Source of the DNA: Thermoplasmatales archaeon
GTDB lineage: Archaea; Thermoplasmatota; Thermoplasmata; Thermoplasmatales; Thermoplasmataceae
Direction: 5' to 3'
NCBI GenBank assembly: GCA_016806715.1
Contig: CP060531.1
Location: 1,895,589 to 1,959,588 of the forward strand
DNA: 64,000 nucleotides
A model generated the notes under the pieces. It made no database searches and was not told the DNA's origin. It worked only from the letters and a program-made list of their open reading frames with translations. This document shows positions 53,628-63,619 of this stretch, piece after piece; the first letter of the stretch is position 1; each line of letters begins with the position of its first letter. Position numbers and translations under genes: made by a program.

Positions 53628-54686
53628 ATGATAAACAGGGAACTTGCCGAGACAGTTAGGAAACTCATGCCAGATTTGAAATCAAACCGCGATCCCGATA
53701 GGCCGGTATCAATATGGAAGGAAGTGGACAGGATACGTGGCTTTCCTGAGCAGACAACGGTTGTGATATTCAGGACCACGGGCTGTTCCTGGTATAATTT
53801 CAGCTCCTGTTCAATGTGCGGCTATTTCAATGATGTGTCGAAAAGCATAAACGAAGAGAACCTGATGAAACAGGTAGATTTCCTTTCCGATTCGCTTTCG
53901 GGATCAAAGGTGGTCAAAGTGTTCACTTCCGGAAGTTTCCTTGATCCTATTGAAATTCCTCTTGGCGTCAGGGATTATTTCTTCCAGTCCATAAAGGAAA
54001 AGGTGGATAAAGCCCTTATTGAGTCTAGAACCGAGTATATCACTGTCAAAAACCTCACGGATTTAAAGTCCACAAATATTCCGGTAAGGATAGCCGTTGG
54101 ACTTGAAAGCGCAAATGACAACATAATACGCAATTCAGTCAACAAAGGAAGCACATTTGCAAAATTCCTCGATGCAGCGTCCGTGATCAGGAAAATGGAT
54201 CTTGAACTGAGGACTTATCTACTTCTTAAACCTCCGTTTATTTCCGAGAAAGACGCCATAGCAGATGCTATTGAATCTGTAAGGAAGGTAAGCAGGATCT
54301 CAACAGATGTATCCGTGAACCCGATGAACATCCAGAAAAACACACTAGTGGAGAAACTGTGGAAAAGAGGGCTGTACCGTCCACCACGTCTCTGGAGCCT
54401 GGCAAAAGTCCTGATTGAATCGTCAAAATTCGGCACAGAAGTACTGTCTTACCCGACGGGCGGAAACAGGGACAGAGGAGTCCATAACGACAAATTAGAC
54501 CAGAAACTGCTTGACCTTATAGTAGAATCGTCGCTTAAGCAGGATTTCAGCGAACTTGCGGATTATTACAATGCAGCGGATCTGTCCAGCTACCTGAACA
54601 CACTCGAACTCGAAGCCACAAACTTCTTTCAGCCGGACTTTGAAAAGCTTCTTGGCAGGACTTCCTCCGCTTCGATGTATGTCTGA
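53628..54686 (+). CDS. Archaeosine synthase radical SAM subunit (RaSEA)
   Basis: A 352-residue radical SAM protein with GCSWYNFSSCSMCGYFND (CX7CX2C) near residue 55, VFTSGSFLDP, and VGLESANDNI. This is the pattern of RaSEA, which works with ArcS to finish archaeosine at position 15 of tRNA. It is followed eight bases later by thiL. Together with queE at 33344 it indicates that this organism makes archaeosine; arcS is not in the window. Confidence 0.88.
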   Translation: MINRELAETVRKLMPDLKSNRDPDRPVSIWKEVDRIRGFPEQTTVVIFRTTGCSWYNFSSCSMCGYFNDVSKSINEENLMKQVDFLSDSLSGSKVVKVFTSGSFLDPIEIPLGVRDYFFQSIKEKVDKALIESRTEYITVKNLTDLKSTNIPVRIAVGLESANDNIIRNSVNKGSTFAKFLDAASVIRKMDLELRTYLLLKPPFISEKDAIADAIESVRKVSRISTDVSVNPMNIQKNTLVEKLWKRGLYRPPRLWSLAKVLIESSKFGTEVLSYPTGGNRDRGVHNDKLDQKLLDLIVESSLKQDFSELADYYNAADLSSYLNTLELEATNFFQPDFEKLLGRTSSASMYV

Positions 54687-54694
54687 GGCTAAAC

Positions 54695-55669
54695 ATGACA
54701 CCTAAACTGAACGAACTTGGTGAACGCGAGATCATAAGCAGGCTGCGCAGAACATTCAGGTTTGATTCTCCGCAGGACGATTGTGCGCTTATCAACGATG
54801 GCAATAACTACCTCATGGTCACCACTGACAGCATAAATTTCAGGACACACATACCATCGGGCACGCCACCGGATCTGGCCGGATCATATTTTGCTGCCCT
54901 GAACCTCAGCGACATAGCTGCGATGGCCGGTAAACCGATTGAATTCCTGACTGCATATTCTCTCAACCCTGACACGGAATACGACATGCTGGAAAAGTTT
55001 GAATCCGGTATGGTGAAAGTATTGAAGGAGTATAATTGTGATTTCGCAGGGGGAGATCTGAAGGAAGGTGAGGGGCTTACCATGACAGGAATAGCCCTCG
55101 GAAGGCAGAAAAAACAGCTGACAAGGAAGAGGTCAGACCTTGCACCGGATCAGGTGATAGGCGTTACAAACACGCTTGGACGATCGGCGGCAGGTTATGT
55201 TCTGTACTCTCACAACCTGCGGAAACGGGCTGCCATACGGATGATGCTCGACATAAAACCAAGGATCAGGGAAGCCCAGATTATCAGCGAACATGGTGGA
55301 AAATTCATGATGGACCTTTCCGATGGAGTAGCGTCCTCAATGCGGCAGATGAAGCGTGACTATGGCATTGGTTTCAGGGTTGTGCAGGATGAGATACCGG
55401 TGCACACAGAGGTAAGGAAGGCAATTGAGCTTTCCGGGATTCCTGAACTTGAGTTCACGCTGGGATTCGGCGGAGACTATGAACTGTTTTTTTCTGTTGA
55501 AAATGGGAATTACCCGGATTTCAAGGCTGCAATGGAGTCCGAGAAAATAAACGTGAGTTTCATAGGCGATGCCTGGAAGGGGGATAATATAATATATAAC
55601 GGGTCGGAGTGGAATCCTCTCCAACTGAATGGATATGAACACTTCAGGAAAAATAACCTCGTACACTGA
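54695..55669 (+). CDS. thiL: Thiamine-monophosphate kinase
   Basis: A 324-residue PurM-like ATP-binding enzyme making thiamine diphosphate. Seen: the start LGEREIISRLRR, DSPQDDCALIND (metal/phosphate-binding Asp pair), LNLSDIAAMAGKP, FAGGDLKEGEGL and MDLSDGVASSM. Co-transcribed with RaSEA. Length normal. Confidence 0.92.
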   Translation: MTPKLNELGEREIISRLRRTFRFDSPQDDCALINDGNNYLMVTTDSINFRTHIPSGTPPDLAGSYFAALNLSDIAAMAGKPIEFLTAYSLNPDTEYDMLEKFESGMVKVLKEYNCDFAGGDLKEGEGLTMTGIALGRQKKQLTRKRSDLAPDQVIGVTNTLGRSAAGYVLYSHNLRKRAAIRMMLDIKPRIREAQIISEHGGKFMMDLSDGVASSMRQMKRDYGIGFRVVQDEIPVHTEVRKAIELSGIPELEFTLGFGGDYELFFSVENGNYPDFKAAMESEKINVSFIGDAWKGDNIIYNGSEWNPLQLNGYEHFRKNNLVH

Positions 55670-55731
55670 TTACAGTTTTCTTTGAGCCATGAAATGGATT
55701 TATACATTAATACATTCACCAGTACGTCGAC

Positions 55732-58700
55732 ATGAACAAGAAAATGTATGAACCGGTAGACCCGGGGATCTCGATGCTGGAAATTGCGAAAGACACGCTG
55801 GAATTCTGGAGAACTAATGATATTCCAGACAAGAACATCAACAGTACCCGCGGCGAAAAGGATTTTTACTTTCTTGAGGGACCGCCAACCGCAAACGGGA
55901 GGCCACATGTCGGGCATCTCAGCACTTTCACCATGAAAGATACCGTGCTCCGGTACAGGTACATGAACAATTACAGGATTCATCGGAGAACCGGGGGGTG
56001 GGACTGCCATGGACTGCCGGTTGAACTTGAGGCAGAGAAACACTTTGGGTTCAAGACAAAGAGGGAAATCGAGGAGTATGGCATAGAACCGTTCAATAAA
56101 TACTGCAGGGAAAGTGTGTTCAGGTACATAGAGGAGTGGGAAGAGGTCAGCACACTCGCAGGAAGATGGCTGGATTCCAAAAAAGCATATGTCACACTCC
56201 GGAATGAGTACATGGAAAGCGAATGGTGGGCATTGAGCCAGATGTTTAAGTCTGGAATGCTTTACAAGAGTTACAAGATTGTTCCTTATTGCCCCAGGTG
56301 TGAAACATCACTCAGCTCCCATGAGGTCTCACAGGGTTACGAAGATATAGAGGAACCGGCAGTTTATGTAAAATTCAGGGAAGCAAACCATCCGGGTAGA
56401 TATTTTCTTGCGTGGACCACCACGCCATGGACACTCCCATCGAACCAGTTCCTTGTGGTAAACGAAAAGCTTGATTACGAACTTGTGGAGTATGGCAACG
56501 AGGAATACTACGTTGCAACCTCCCTCGCAGACAAGATATTCAGGAACACCTTCAAGGTCAAGGAACATTTTAGTGGTAGGGATCTTGTCGGCAAAAGATA
56601 TTTGCGGCCCATAGAATTTCTCGATGCGCCAGAAGGTTCACTTCAGGTAGTGTCCGGTTCATTTGTAAACACAGAAGATGGTACTGGCATAGTCCATGCC
56701 GCTCCGGCCTTCGGTGCAGACGACTTTGAGATAGGAAAGGAGAAGGGAGTGGAAATGATCAACCCTGTAAACCTCTCTGGAAAATTCAATTCCGATCGGC
56801 TGCCATGGAATGGACTTTTTGTTAAGGATGCGGATCCGAAGATAATAGAGTATCTTAAGGGAAATGGAAAACTATTCAGGGTACAGAAGCACCGGCACAC
56901 ATACCCGTTCTGCTATCGTTGCCATTCCCCCCTGCTCTATTACCCTCTGGATGCCTGGTATATCAGAATTTCAAGCCTGAGAGACCTACTGGTCAGCAAT
57001 AACCAGAAAGTCAACTGGGTGCCTGACTTCCTGCGTGACGGGCGGTTTGGGAATTTCCTTACAGAGGCAAAGGACTGGGCTTTGAGCCGGAACAGGTACT
57101 GGGGAACACCATTACCAATCTGGAGCTGTGTCAACAACCATTATGAATCAATGGGCAGCCGGGAGGAAATCGAATCGCACGGAGCATCTGCCCCATCAGA
57201 CCTTCACCGCCCCTTTGTTGATAACATCGTCTTCCCGTGTCCTGTATGTGGGAGCGAAATGCACAGGGAGCCTTATGTAATTGATACATGGTTTGACAGC
57301 GGAAGTGCCACTTATGCTGCCCTGCACTACCCCTTTGAGGATTCCTTTGATCCGGAAAAATCCCTTCCAGTCGATTTCATAAGCGAAGCTGTGGATCAGA
57401 CGCGAGGGTGGTTTTACACTCTCCACGCAATTGCAACAGTACTCTTCGGTATCAATGCGTACAGGAATGTTGTTTCAATAGATTTCATTCTGGACAAATT
57501 CGGCAAGAAAATGAGCAAGAGCAAGGGAAACTCTGTCTATGCCATAGACCTCCTGAGACAATTCGGACCCGATCCGGTACGACTCTTTTTCCTGACAGGA
57601 ACGCAGTGGAAGCCAAAGAACCTTGACGAGAAGACAATCCAGGAAGTTTCCCGCAAGATTCTTGGCACGATGATAAATGTCTATTCTTTCTTTGCATCCA
57701 ACGCGAGTCTCGATGGCTATATCCATGAAAAGATGCTTGTCTCCGAGAACCCCCTGGACCAGTGGCTGGTGTCCAGATTGAACAGCACTATCGTAACTGT
57801 CAGGGAGAAAATGGACAATTACTATCTGAGCGACGCTTTAGATAAGATTGCAACCCTAATAGAAGACCTGTCTAATTCATATCTCAGGCTATCCAGAAGG
57901 CGCTTCTGGTCAGAGGGAGCGGGTGATGATAAATCAGCCGCGTATTCCGTGCTCTGGAATGCCATGGAAAACATAATCAGGATGATAGCCCCGATCACTC
58001 CGTTCTTTTCAGATTTTATATACCGGAGACTCACGGACGGAGATGAAAGCGTGCACGATCAGTTTTACCCTGTCCCGGATGCAGGCAGGATAGACAGCGG
58101 CCTGGAGGAGGAATTCGCGCAGGCATTCGCGATCCTGGAAATCACCCGGAGGCTACGGCAGGAGTCGAATATCAAGGGCAGGCAGCCTGTAACAGAGGTA
58201 CTGGTTTATGCTAAAACCTCAATCAGGGGTGAGGTAATGAATGCCATAGACCAGGAGATCAATGCAAGAACCGTGAAATTCATAACCAATGAAGATCGAC
58301 CAGTCAGGCATAAGGCGAGATTGGTATTCGCCAAAGCAGCACCTGTTCTTAAAAACAGAATAAACGACCTCAAGAAATACGTCGAGGAAACGGATAATGA
58401 CAGCATCTACACCGAACTCATGAATAAGGGTAGCATAAACGTTGAAGGGATGGAAGTGCAGAAGGACTTCATGGAATTTGATGAGATCCCAATCGATCCA
58501 TATGCCCATGGAGCGGACGGAATACGTGGAATTGAAGTATTCCTTAACAGGAGCATAGATGAAGAGCTTATCATAGAAGGATCTGCCAGGGAACTTATAA
58601 GGAGAATCCAGGTCATGCGTAAGGACATGAAACTGCAGTACTCCGACAGGATTATGACGCAAATAGATGCCGGGGGGAGGTTCAGGAACGCCGTTCAGAA

Positions 58701-58821
58701 GAGACGAGACAGTATAATGTCTGAAACCCTGAGCGATGATATTGCAATTTGTGAAATAGATGGCGGCACTGAGTGGGAAATCGATGGGGTAAGCGTCAGG
58801 ATTTCCATATCGAGAGCTTAA
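55732..58821 (+). CDS. ileS: Isoleucyl-tRNA synthetase
   Basis: A 1029-residue class I synthetase with HIGH-type motif RPHVGHLS near residue 60, a WDCHGLPVE segment, a CP1 editing domain (WTTTPWTLPSN), a zinc knuckle-like CPVCGSE, and KMSKSKGN near residue 595. The C-terminal anticodon-binding part is of the archaeal/eukaryotic type. It charges tRNA-Ile. A six-G run near 58671 is in frame. A promoter (TTTATACATTAAT) lies directly upstream. Confidence 0.95.
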   Translation: MNKKMYEPVDPGISMLEIAKDTLEFWRTNDIPDKNINSTRGEKDFYFLEGPPTANGRPHVGHLSTFTMKDTVLRYRYMNNYRIHRRTGGWDCHGLPVELEAEKHFGFKTKREIEEYGIEPFNKYCRESVFRYIEEWEEVSTLAGRWLDSKKAYVTLRNEYMESEWWALSQMFKSGMLYKSYKIVPYCPRCETSLSSHEVSQGYEDIEEPAVYVKFREANHPGRYFLAWTTTPWTLPSNQFLVVNEKLDYELVEYGNEEYYVATSLADKIFRNTFKVKEHFSGRDLVGKRYLRPIEFLDAPEGSLQVVSGSFVNTEDGTGIVHAAPAFGADDFEIGKEKGVEMINPVNLSGKFNSDRLPWNGLFVKDADPKIIEYLKGNGKLFRVQKHRHTYPFCYRCHSPLLYYPLDAWYIRISSLRDLLVSNNQKVNWVPDFLRDGRFGNFLTEAKDWALSRNRYWGTPLPIWSCVNNHYESMGSREEIESHGASAPSDLHRPFVDNIVFPCPVCGSEMHREPYVIDTWFDSGSATYAALHYPFEDSFDPEKSLPVDFISEAVDQTRGWFYTLHAIATVLFGINAYRNVVSIDFILDKFGKKMSKSKGNSVYAIDLLRQFGPDPVRLFFLTGTQWKPKNLDEKTIQEVSRKILGTMINVYSFFASNASLDGYIHEKMLVSENPLDQWLVSRLNSTIVTVREKMDNYYLSDALDKIATLIEDLSNSYLRLSRRRFWSEGAGDDKSAAYSVLWNAMENIIRMIAPITPFFSDFIYRRLTDGDESVHDQFYPVPDAGRIDSGLEEEFAQAFAILEITRRLRQESNIKGRQPVTEVLVYAKTSIRGEVMNAIDQEINARTVKFITNEDRPVRHKARLVFAKAAPVLKNRINDLKKYVEETDNDSIYTELMNKGSINVEGMEVQKDFMEFDEIPIDPYAHGADGIRGIEVFLNRSIDEELIIEGSARELIRRIQVMRKDMKLQYSDRIMTQIDAGGRFRNAVQKRRDSIMSETLSDDIAICEIDGGTEWEIDGVSVRISISRA

Positions 58822-59020
58822 TTTACAAAATATATGTTAGGCGATTCAGTCTCTATTTAACATAATTTTCATAGAAACATTTGTTTATATTCATCAATAA
58901 GCCCAATGTTGAAGATAGCCAAATTGTAAAAGCAAGCTGGGAAATTGACCACTTCAAATCTGTAAATGACACGGTAGCTATTCCGCATAGACAAACCAAT
59001 CTACCGTTTGGTTTAATGTA

Positions 59021-59380
59021 TCATTTCCCGGAGTCTGTGAGTAAAATTGATATTTTCAGATCATCCCTGAGCAGGATTCCTGTCCTCTCGAGTTCTACAC
59101 AAATCGGGTTTCTCTTTGCACGCATTTTTTTGAACTCATTCACGGTCAGCGGGATTATCTCAAAACCCGGCGGAAAATCCATGCTTTTCAACCTGCTTAA
59201 CAAATTGCCCTCAAAGTTTGAAATGACAACGACATCTATATCACTCCATAGGTTGAAATCGCCTCTGGAATAAGATCCAATAAGGAATACACTTGCATCC
59301 TCTGTCAGCGATTTTGCAAATTCCCTCGCCTTGTCTATGGCAAGGTTCCGCTGGCTTACTCTTTTCTCAATGACATCCAT
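59021..59380 (-). CDS. MNT-type nucleotidyltransferase of an MNT-HEPN pair
   Basis: A 119-residue minimal nucleotidyltransferase with IGSYSRGDFNLWSDIDVVV, which satisfies GSX10DXD with all catalytic residues. MNT antitoxins of the HepT-MntA type add AMP groups to their HEPN partner. It overlaps the HEPN gene by 25 bases and comes second in the operon. Confidence 0.82.
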   Translation of the reverse strand: MDVIEKRVSQRNLAIDKAREFAKSLTEDASVFLIGSYSRGDFNLWSDIDVVVISNFEGNLLSRLKSMDFPPGFEIIPLTVNEFKKMRAKRNPICVELERTGILLRDDLKISILLTDSGK

Positions 59381-59760
59381 TTCTTCCTCACTGCTTCGAG
59401 AATCTTTTTTGCGATGTCTATTGAATCAGATGAATCGTTATAGCTGTAGTATTCCTCAGGCGTACCATCGGACCAGGCGTCAGTGTACCTGGTAGGTATA
59501 TAGTACTTGTCGATTGTTTTCGCCATATCCACAGCATCTTTTTCAAAACCTGCTTCCATCATTAGATGAGAAACAGAGTGACCATAAGACGATGACCCAA
59601 TACCCCTCAGGTAGGCCTTAACTGCAAATTCTGATGCCTGTTGAGCCTTAAAACATGCCCAGTTATAGAATGCTGTGTTGTGATCTGATAAAGCTGACCT
59701 TAACGTCTTCTCGGCTGAGCTGTACCATCTCTCAAACTCCTGATCATCCAGAGGCAACAT
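59356..59760 (-). CDS. HEPN-domain protein of an MNT-HEPN pair
   Basis: About 134 residues from the ATG at 59760 (MLPLDDQEFERWYSSAE). The HEPN pattern includes the helix FYNWACFKAQQASEFAVKAYL, GHSVSHLM and IPTRYTDAWSDGTPEEYY. The RX4-6H RNase motif of HepT-like toxins is not seen near the RY, so this may belong to the non-nuclease HEPN group. The frame is open upstream to 59856. Confidence 0.78.
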   Translation of the reverse strand: MLPLDDQEFERWYSSAEKTLRSALSDHNTAFYNWACFKAQQASEFAVKAYLRGIGSSSYGHSVSHLMMEAGFEKDAVDMAKTIDKYYIPTRYTDAWSDGTPEEYYSYNDSSDSIDIAKKILEAVRKKWMSLRKE

Positions 59761-60070
59761 TGCGTTGGTAGTTATCTCAAATTTAAAAATGTTGTTATAA
59801 ATGGAGTATGTAAAATCATCGTTGAAAATCCGTGATTTTTGGCTTAATGATCGCAATTATGAAATTCCATGGTCATATCGTGTTTCTATCGAGTACCTCA
59901 GATTCCTGGAATCAGGTATGTTGTTATTGTCACCAACTTTGATGATTTTTCCAACGCAAACTGATATGGGCTTCGTGGAGAGGAATACCAAGATACCTTG
60001 TAAGCTCAACGCTTCATCATTATTGATAGAAAAGGGTAATATCGATCACTGTGATAATCATAAGTTGCAA
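59761..60070 (+). other. Divergent promoter region of HEPN and thiolase genes
   Basis: 310 bases. The thiolase frame extends open through it, but the translation shows no family similarity before MSNVYIV. Nothing else recognised. Confidence 0.4.
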
Positions 60071-61234
60071 ATGTCAAACGTATACATTGTCTCAGCGAAG
60101 AGGACTCCAATTGGTAAATTTGGAAAATCCACTGTGAAATTGCGTGCTCCTGAACTCGGAGCTGCGGCAATCAAAGGTATATTATCTGATTCCGGGGTTT
60201 CCCCGGAAAGGATTGAAGAAGTTATAATGGGGAACGTCATCCAGGCCGGTGTTGGCCAGAACCCTGCGGGTCAGGCTTCAACCCTTGCAGGGTTAAGGGA
60301 CGAAACCACAAAGTATACTGTTAACGTTGTCTGCGCTTCGGGAATGCTTGCCATTGAATCCGCCTACAGGGAGATAAAGCTTGGAGAACGTGATCTCATT
60401 GTGGCTGGAGGTATGGAAAGCATGTCCAATTCTCCAATGATAATCCCACCGGATTTCAGGTGGGGGCCCAAGCAGCTTCTATACAAGAACATGAAAATAG
60501 AAGATACCATGCTAAAGGATGGTCTGATGGATGCGTTTTACTTTGAGCACATGGGAGTATCGGCGGAATCCACAGGCAAGAAATACGGTATAACGAGGCA
60601 ACAGGCGGATGAATTCTCTGTAAGAAGCCAGGAATTTGCTTCCAGGGCAACCTCTACCGGAGAATTTTCCAGGGAAATAGTTACCCTTGAACAGATTTCA
60701 AAGGATGAGGGTATCAGGAAGACGAGTGTCGACGATTTGCGCAAACTACAGCCGGCTTTTGACAGGAACGGCATATTAACAGCAGGTAACTCCTCACAAC
60801 TTTCAGATGGGGCTTCTGCAGTCCTTGTCGCTTCTGAAAAGGCCGTGAAGGACTATGACCTGAAACCCATTGCGGTAATAACTGGCTATGAATCCGCATC
60901 TCTGAACTCACGGGACTTCGTCGAGGCCCCGATACCAGCTACCAGAAAACTGCTCGAAAGGCAGGGGAAGAACATAGGATACTACGATCTGGTTGAACAC
61001 AATGAGGCTTTCTCCATCGCGTCACTTGTTGTCCAGAAGGAACTTTCCATTCCGGATGAGAGATTCAATGTGAACGGCGGTGCCATTGCAATCGGTCATC
61101 CTCTTGGGAACAGCGGTTCGAGAATAGTGGTGACACTAATAAATGCCCTCCGGGCAAGGAAATTGACAACCGGGCTGGCAACAATATGCCATGGCGGCGG
61201 AGGCGGGCATACTATGACTCTTGAACTTGTCTGA
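60071..61234 (+). CDS. Acetyl-CoA acetyltransferase (thiolase)
   Basis: A 387-residue thiolase from the ATG at 60071 (MSNVYIVSAKRTPIGKFG). The acylated Cys lies in VNVVCASGMLAIES, with GGMESMSNSP, EHNEAFSIAS, NGGAIAIGHPLG (His) and ICHGGGGGHTMTLE (second Cys). It condenses or cleaves acetyl-CoA units; in this organism either beta-oxidation or the first step of the mevalonate pathway is possible. An enoyl-CoA hydratase follows 280 bases later. The partner DUF35 protein common with archaeal thiolases is not seen. Confidence 0.9.
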   Translation: MSNVYIVSAKRTPIGKFGKSTVKLRAPELGAAAIKGILSDSGVSPERIEEVIMGNVIQAGVGQNPAGQASTLAGLRDETTKYTVNVVCASGMLAIESAYREIKLGERDLIVAGGMESMSNSPMIIPPDFRWGPKQLLYKNMKIEDTMLKDGLMDAFYFEHMGVSAESTGKKYGITRQQADEFSVRSQEFASRATSTGEFSREIVTLEQISKDEGIRKTSVDDLRKLQPAFDRNGILTAGNSSQLSDGASAVLVASEKAVKDYDLKPIAVITGYESASLNSRDFVEAPIPATRKLLERQGKNIGYYDLVEHNEAFSIASLVVQKELSIPDERFNVNGGAIAIGHPLGNSGSRIVVTLINALRARKLTTGLATICHGGGGGHTMTLELV

Positions 61235-61516
61235 CAGTCTCTGTATATTGGAATCAGGATAGTCCTGTCCACTGTATCTGACGGCTGGCAAAACTTTGTA
61301 ACCATTAATGCCGATGAAGAAAGTGGATCAGCTGTTGAAGTAATAGGATGGAGTTATTTTCGCAACGGAACGTCCATTCACAAAAATTCCAAGCAGTATT
61401 CGTAATTTTCTGGGTAGGAATCCCGAATCGTTTTGGAAAACTAAAGGAAGGAAAGATGTTATACATTCAGAATTTATACATGATCCGGATAATAACAACA
61501 AAAGGTGGATGCTGGC
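61235..61516 (+). other. Intergenic interval between thiolase and enoyl-CoA hydratase genes
   Basis: About 280 bases without a gene. AGAATTTATACATGAT near 61472 is TATA-like and would serve the hydratase gene. Confidence 0.4.
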
Positions 61517-62272
61517 ATGGTTGAATACAATAATTTAAAGGTTGAAGACAGCGGCAAAATCAGGGTTGTAAGGATATCAAAAGAGTCAAATCTAAATCCT
61601 CTTGACATTGAGACACTCGAGGAAATCAGGGCTGCGATCGAGAATTCCGGAAACAGGATAATTGTGATAAGGGGTAGTGACCGTGCATTTTCGGCAGGAG
61701 CAAATATCAAGAAATTCCAGGAACTCGATCAGAGGAGCGCCTATGATATGGCAAGGAGAGGGCATATAGTGATGGATTTCATTGCATCATACGAAAGGCC
61801 GGTCATCGCCGCAATAAATGGCTTCGCACTTGGTGGCGGATTTGAGCTGGCACTGGCTTGCGATGTAAGGATCGCTTCGCCACAGACTAAACTTGGCCTG
61901 ACCGAGACCAATCTAGGCATACTTCCCGGTTGGGGTGGAACTCAGAGACTCGGTTCAATAATTGGCAGAACAAGGGCGTTTGAAATGATATCCTTCGGAC
62001 AGATGATCACCGCTGAAGAAGCAATGAAATACGGCATCCTTAATGCTGTCTCCGAAAATTATTTTGAGTATTCCATGAAGCTGGCGACAGAATTGTCTGA
62101 AAGAGCCATGGTTGCCATTTCCTACGTGAAAGAGCTCATGAAATATGGCAGAAACAATGAAGGATTTGAAGCCGAAAAAGAGAAATTTGGAAGCGTCTTT
62201 GGATCTGAAGATAGCGTTGAAGGAGTAAAATCATTTGTTGAAAAGAGGAAACCTGTATATAAGTGGAGATGA
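61517..62272 (+). CDS. Enoyl-CoA hydratase/isomerase (crotonase family)
   Basis: A 251-residue crotonase. The oxyanion-hole regions are RAFSAGANIKKF and AINGFALGGGFELALACD. Both catalytic-type Glu are in place (GLTETNLGILPGWGGTQRL and, after it, RAFEMIS). The ATG at 61517 follows GGTG at a good distance; an in-frame GTG at 61505 is the alternative. It hydrates enoyl-CoA in fatty-acid or amino-acid breakdown, next to a thiolase. Confidence 0.9.
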   Translation: MVEYNNLKVEDSGKIRVVRISKESNLNPLDIETLEEIRAAIENSGNRIIVIRGSDRAFSAGANIKKFQELDQRSAYDMARRGHIVMDFIASYERPVIAAINGFALGGGFELALACDVRIASPQTKLGLTETNLGILPGWGGTQRLGSIIGRTRAFEMISFGQMITAEEAMKYGILNAVSENYFEYSMKLATELSERAMVAISYVKELMKYGRNNEGFEAEKEKFGSVFGSEDSVEGVKSFVEKRKPVYKWR

Positions 62273-62284
62273 AGATGCTGATCT

Positions 62285-63280
62285 TCATTCAGCTTTCAGC
62301 AGACGAATTCCGGTATTGAATTCAGCTTCGGTAAAGACTTTCCTTGCAAGATAGACTGATCTATATTTTTCAGCGCTGTCCGGAAAGAGCGTTACTATCT
62401 TTCCTTTCCCAATTTTTCTTGCGACCATCCTGGCTCCTGCCATACTGGCTCCGGATGATAACCCAACAAAGAGTTTATTGTCATGTAGCAGGTTTCTCAC
62501 CTCTGCTATTGCCATCTCGTCCGTAACATTTATCCATTCATCCACGAGGCTCCTGTTCTCCTCGATCAATTTGGGGACGTTGGAAACCGAGAGATTCTTT
62601 AATCCCTGTATGTGGTGTTCAGGTACCGGTTCTACTGCTATAATTTTTGTATCAGGAGAAACTGACTTGAAGTATTTTGCAAGGCCTGTGAGTGTCCCCC
62701 CAGTGCCGATTCCTATTACTACGTGACTCGGGGCATCGCCATTGAACGCCTTTGTTATCTCCGGGCCTGTGGTATAATAATGACTCAGTGTGTTGTTCGG
62801 GTTCGAGTACTGATCCAGGTTAACATATTTTTCAGGGTTTTCCAGTATTTTCGACCTGGCGAGAGCAATTGCCGGATCGATGGATATTCTTGCGCCGGGT
62901 GCAGAGTCGCCTTCCATCTCTATCAGTGTCTGTCCGGACTTCCGGATTGCATCTTTTGTTTCTTTGCTGCTGCCAGCCGGAATTATGATCTCTGCCCGTA
63001 TTCCGAACAGCGACGCAATGTTTGCAATGGCAATCCCGGTGTTTCCGGAGCTTGCTTCCACTATGACCTTATTCTTGGAGAGCCGGCCATCGATGATCAT
63101 GCTCCGGATCATGAAGAACGATGCCCGATCCTTCACCGACCCGAACCTGTTATAATACTCCAGCTTGGCGTAAATTTCAGCTCCTCCATCATGGTTAATA
63201 CGTACAAGAGGTGTATTGCCGATTCCAAGTGAATATGCCTCTTCCCTTATTTTGTAATAGTCGCTGTCATCCAGTTTCAA
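62285..63280 (-). CDS. Cysteine synthase family PLP enzyme
   Basis: A 331-residue fold-type II PLP enzyme: PLP lysine in FGSVKDRAS, EASSGNTGIAIA, the phosphate loop GIGTGGTLTG, and GLSSGASMAGA. It makes cysteine from an activated serine (O-acetyl- or O-phosphoserine) and sulfide, or may be a cystathionine beta-synthase-type enzyme. It lacks a CBS domain. The exact substrate cannot be read. Convergent with the hydratase gene, 12 bases apart. Confidence 0.87.
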   Translation of the reverse strand: MKLDDSDYYKIREEAYSLGIGNTPLVRINHDGGAEIYAKLEYYNRFGSVKDRASFFMIRSMIIDGRLSKNKVIVEASSGNTGIAIANIASLFGIRAEIIIPAGSSKETKDAIRKSGQTLIEMEGDSAPGARISIDPAIALARSKILENPEKYVNLDQYSNPNNTLSHYYTTGPEITKAFNGDAPSHVVIGIGTGGTLTGLAKYFKSVSPDTKIIAVEPVPEHHIQGLKNLSVSNVPKLIEENRSLVDEWINVTDEMAIAEVRNLLHDNKLFVGLSSGASMAGARMVARKIGKGKIVTLFPDSAEKYRSVYLARKVFTEAEFNTGIRLLKAE

Positions 63281-63619
63281 TTTTCTCCGGGGAGTATTGA
63301 TTCACAGCTAAAAGTATTATCCTGCCTTCGAGTAAGTCGTATGACCCGACTCTCAATTTTTATCCATTCCTGAACCGCATGAAGACGCGTAAAGCAGCTG
63401 ACATACTCTCATCGCTGAAGCTTTGGAGGTTCTAAGGTCGGTATCGCTCATAAAGTTGCCTCTTCAGGGATATCGGAGTTCACACTGCATGCATCCCACT
63501 GCATTAACGTGTATATACTTCTATGAGTTATTATATGAAGACTGCCTTGACAGACAAATATAGCCAGAAAACCATGGTAGCAGTCCCATCGGTCATGAAC
63601 TGCCAAAGGAGATAGTACC
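63281..63619 (+). other. Gap before a small membrane protein gene
   Basis: About 340 bases. It contains the cysteine synthase promoter at the left. A short plus-strand frame ending near 63435 (KTRKAADILSSLKLWRF) may be chance. Nothing else recognised. Confidence 0.35.

Noticed and set aside
59801..60070. Ninety-residue extension of the thiolase
   Set aside because: The translation is unlike any thiolase start, and MSNVYIVSAKRTPIG is a standard family N-terminus.
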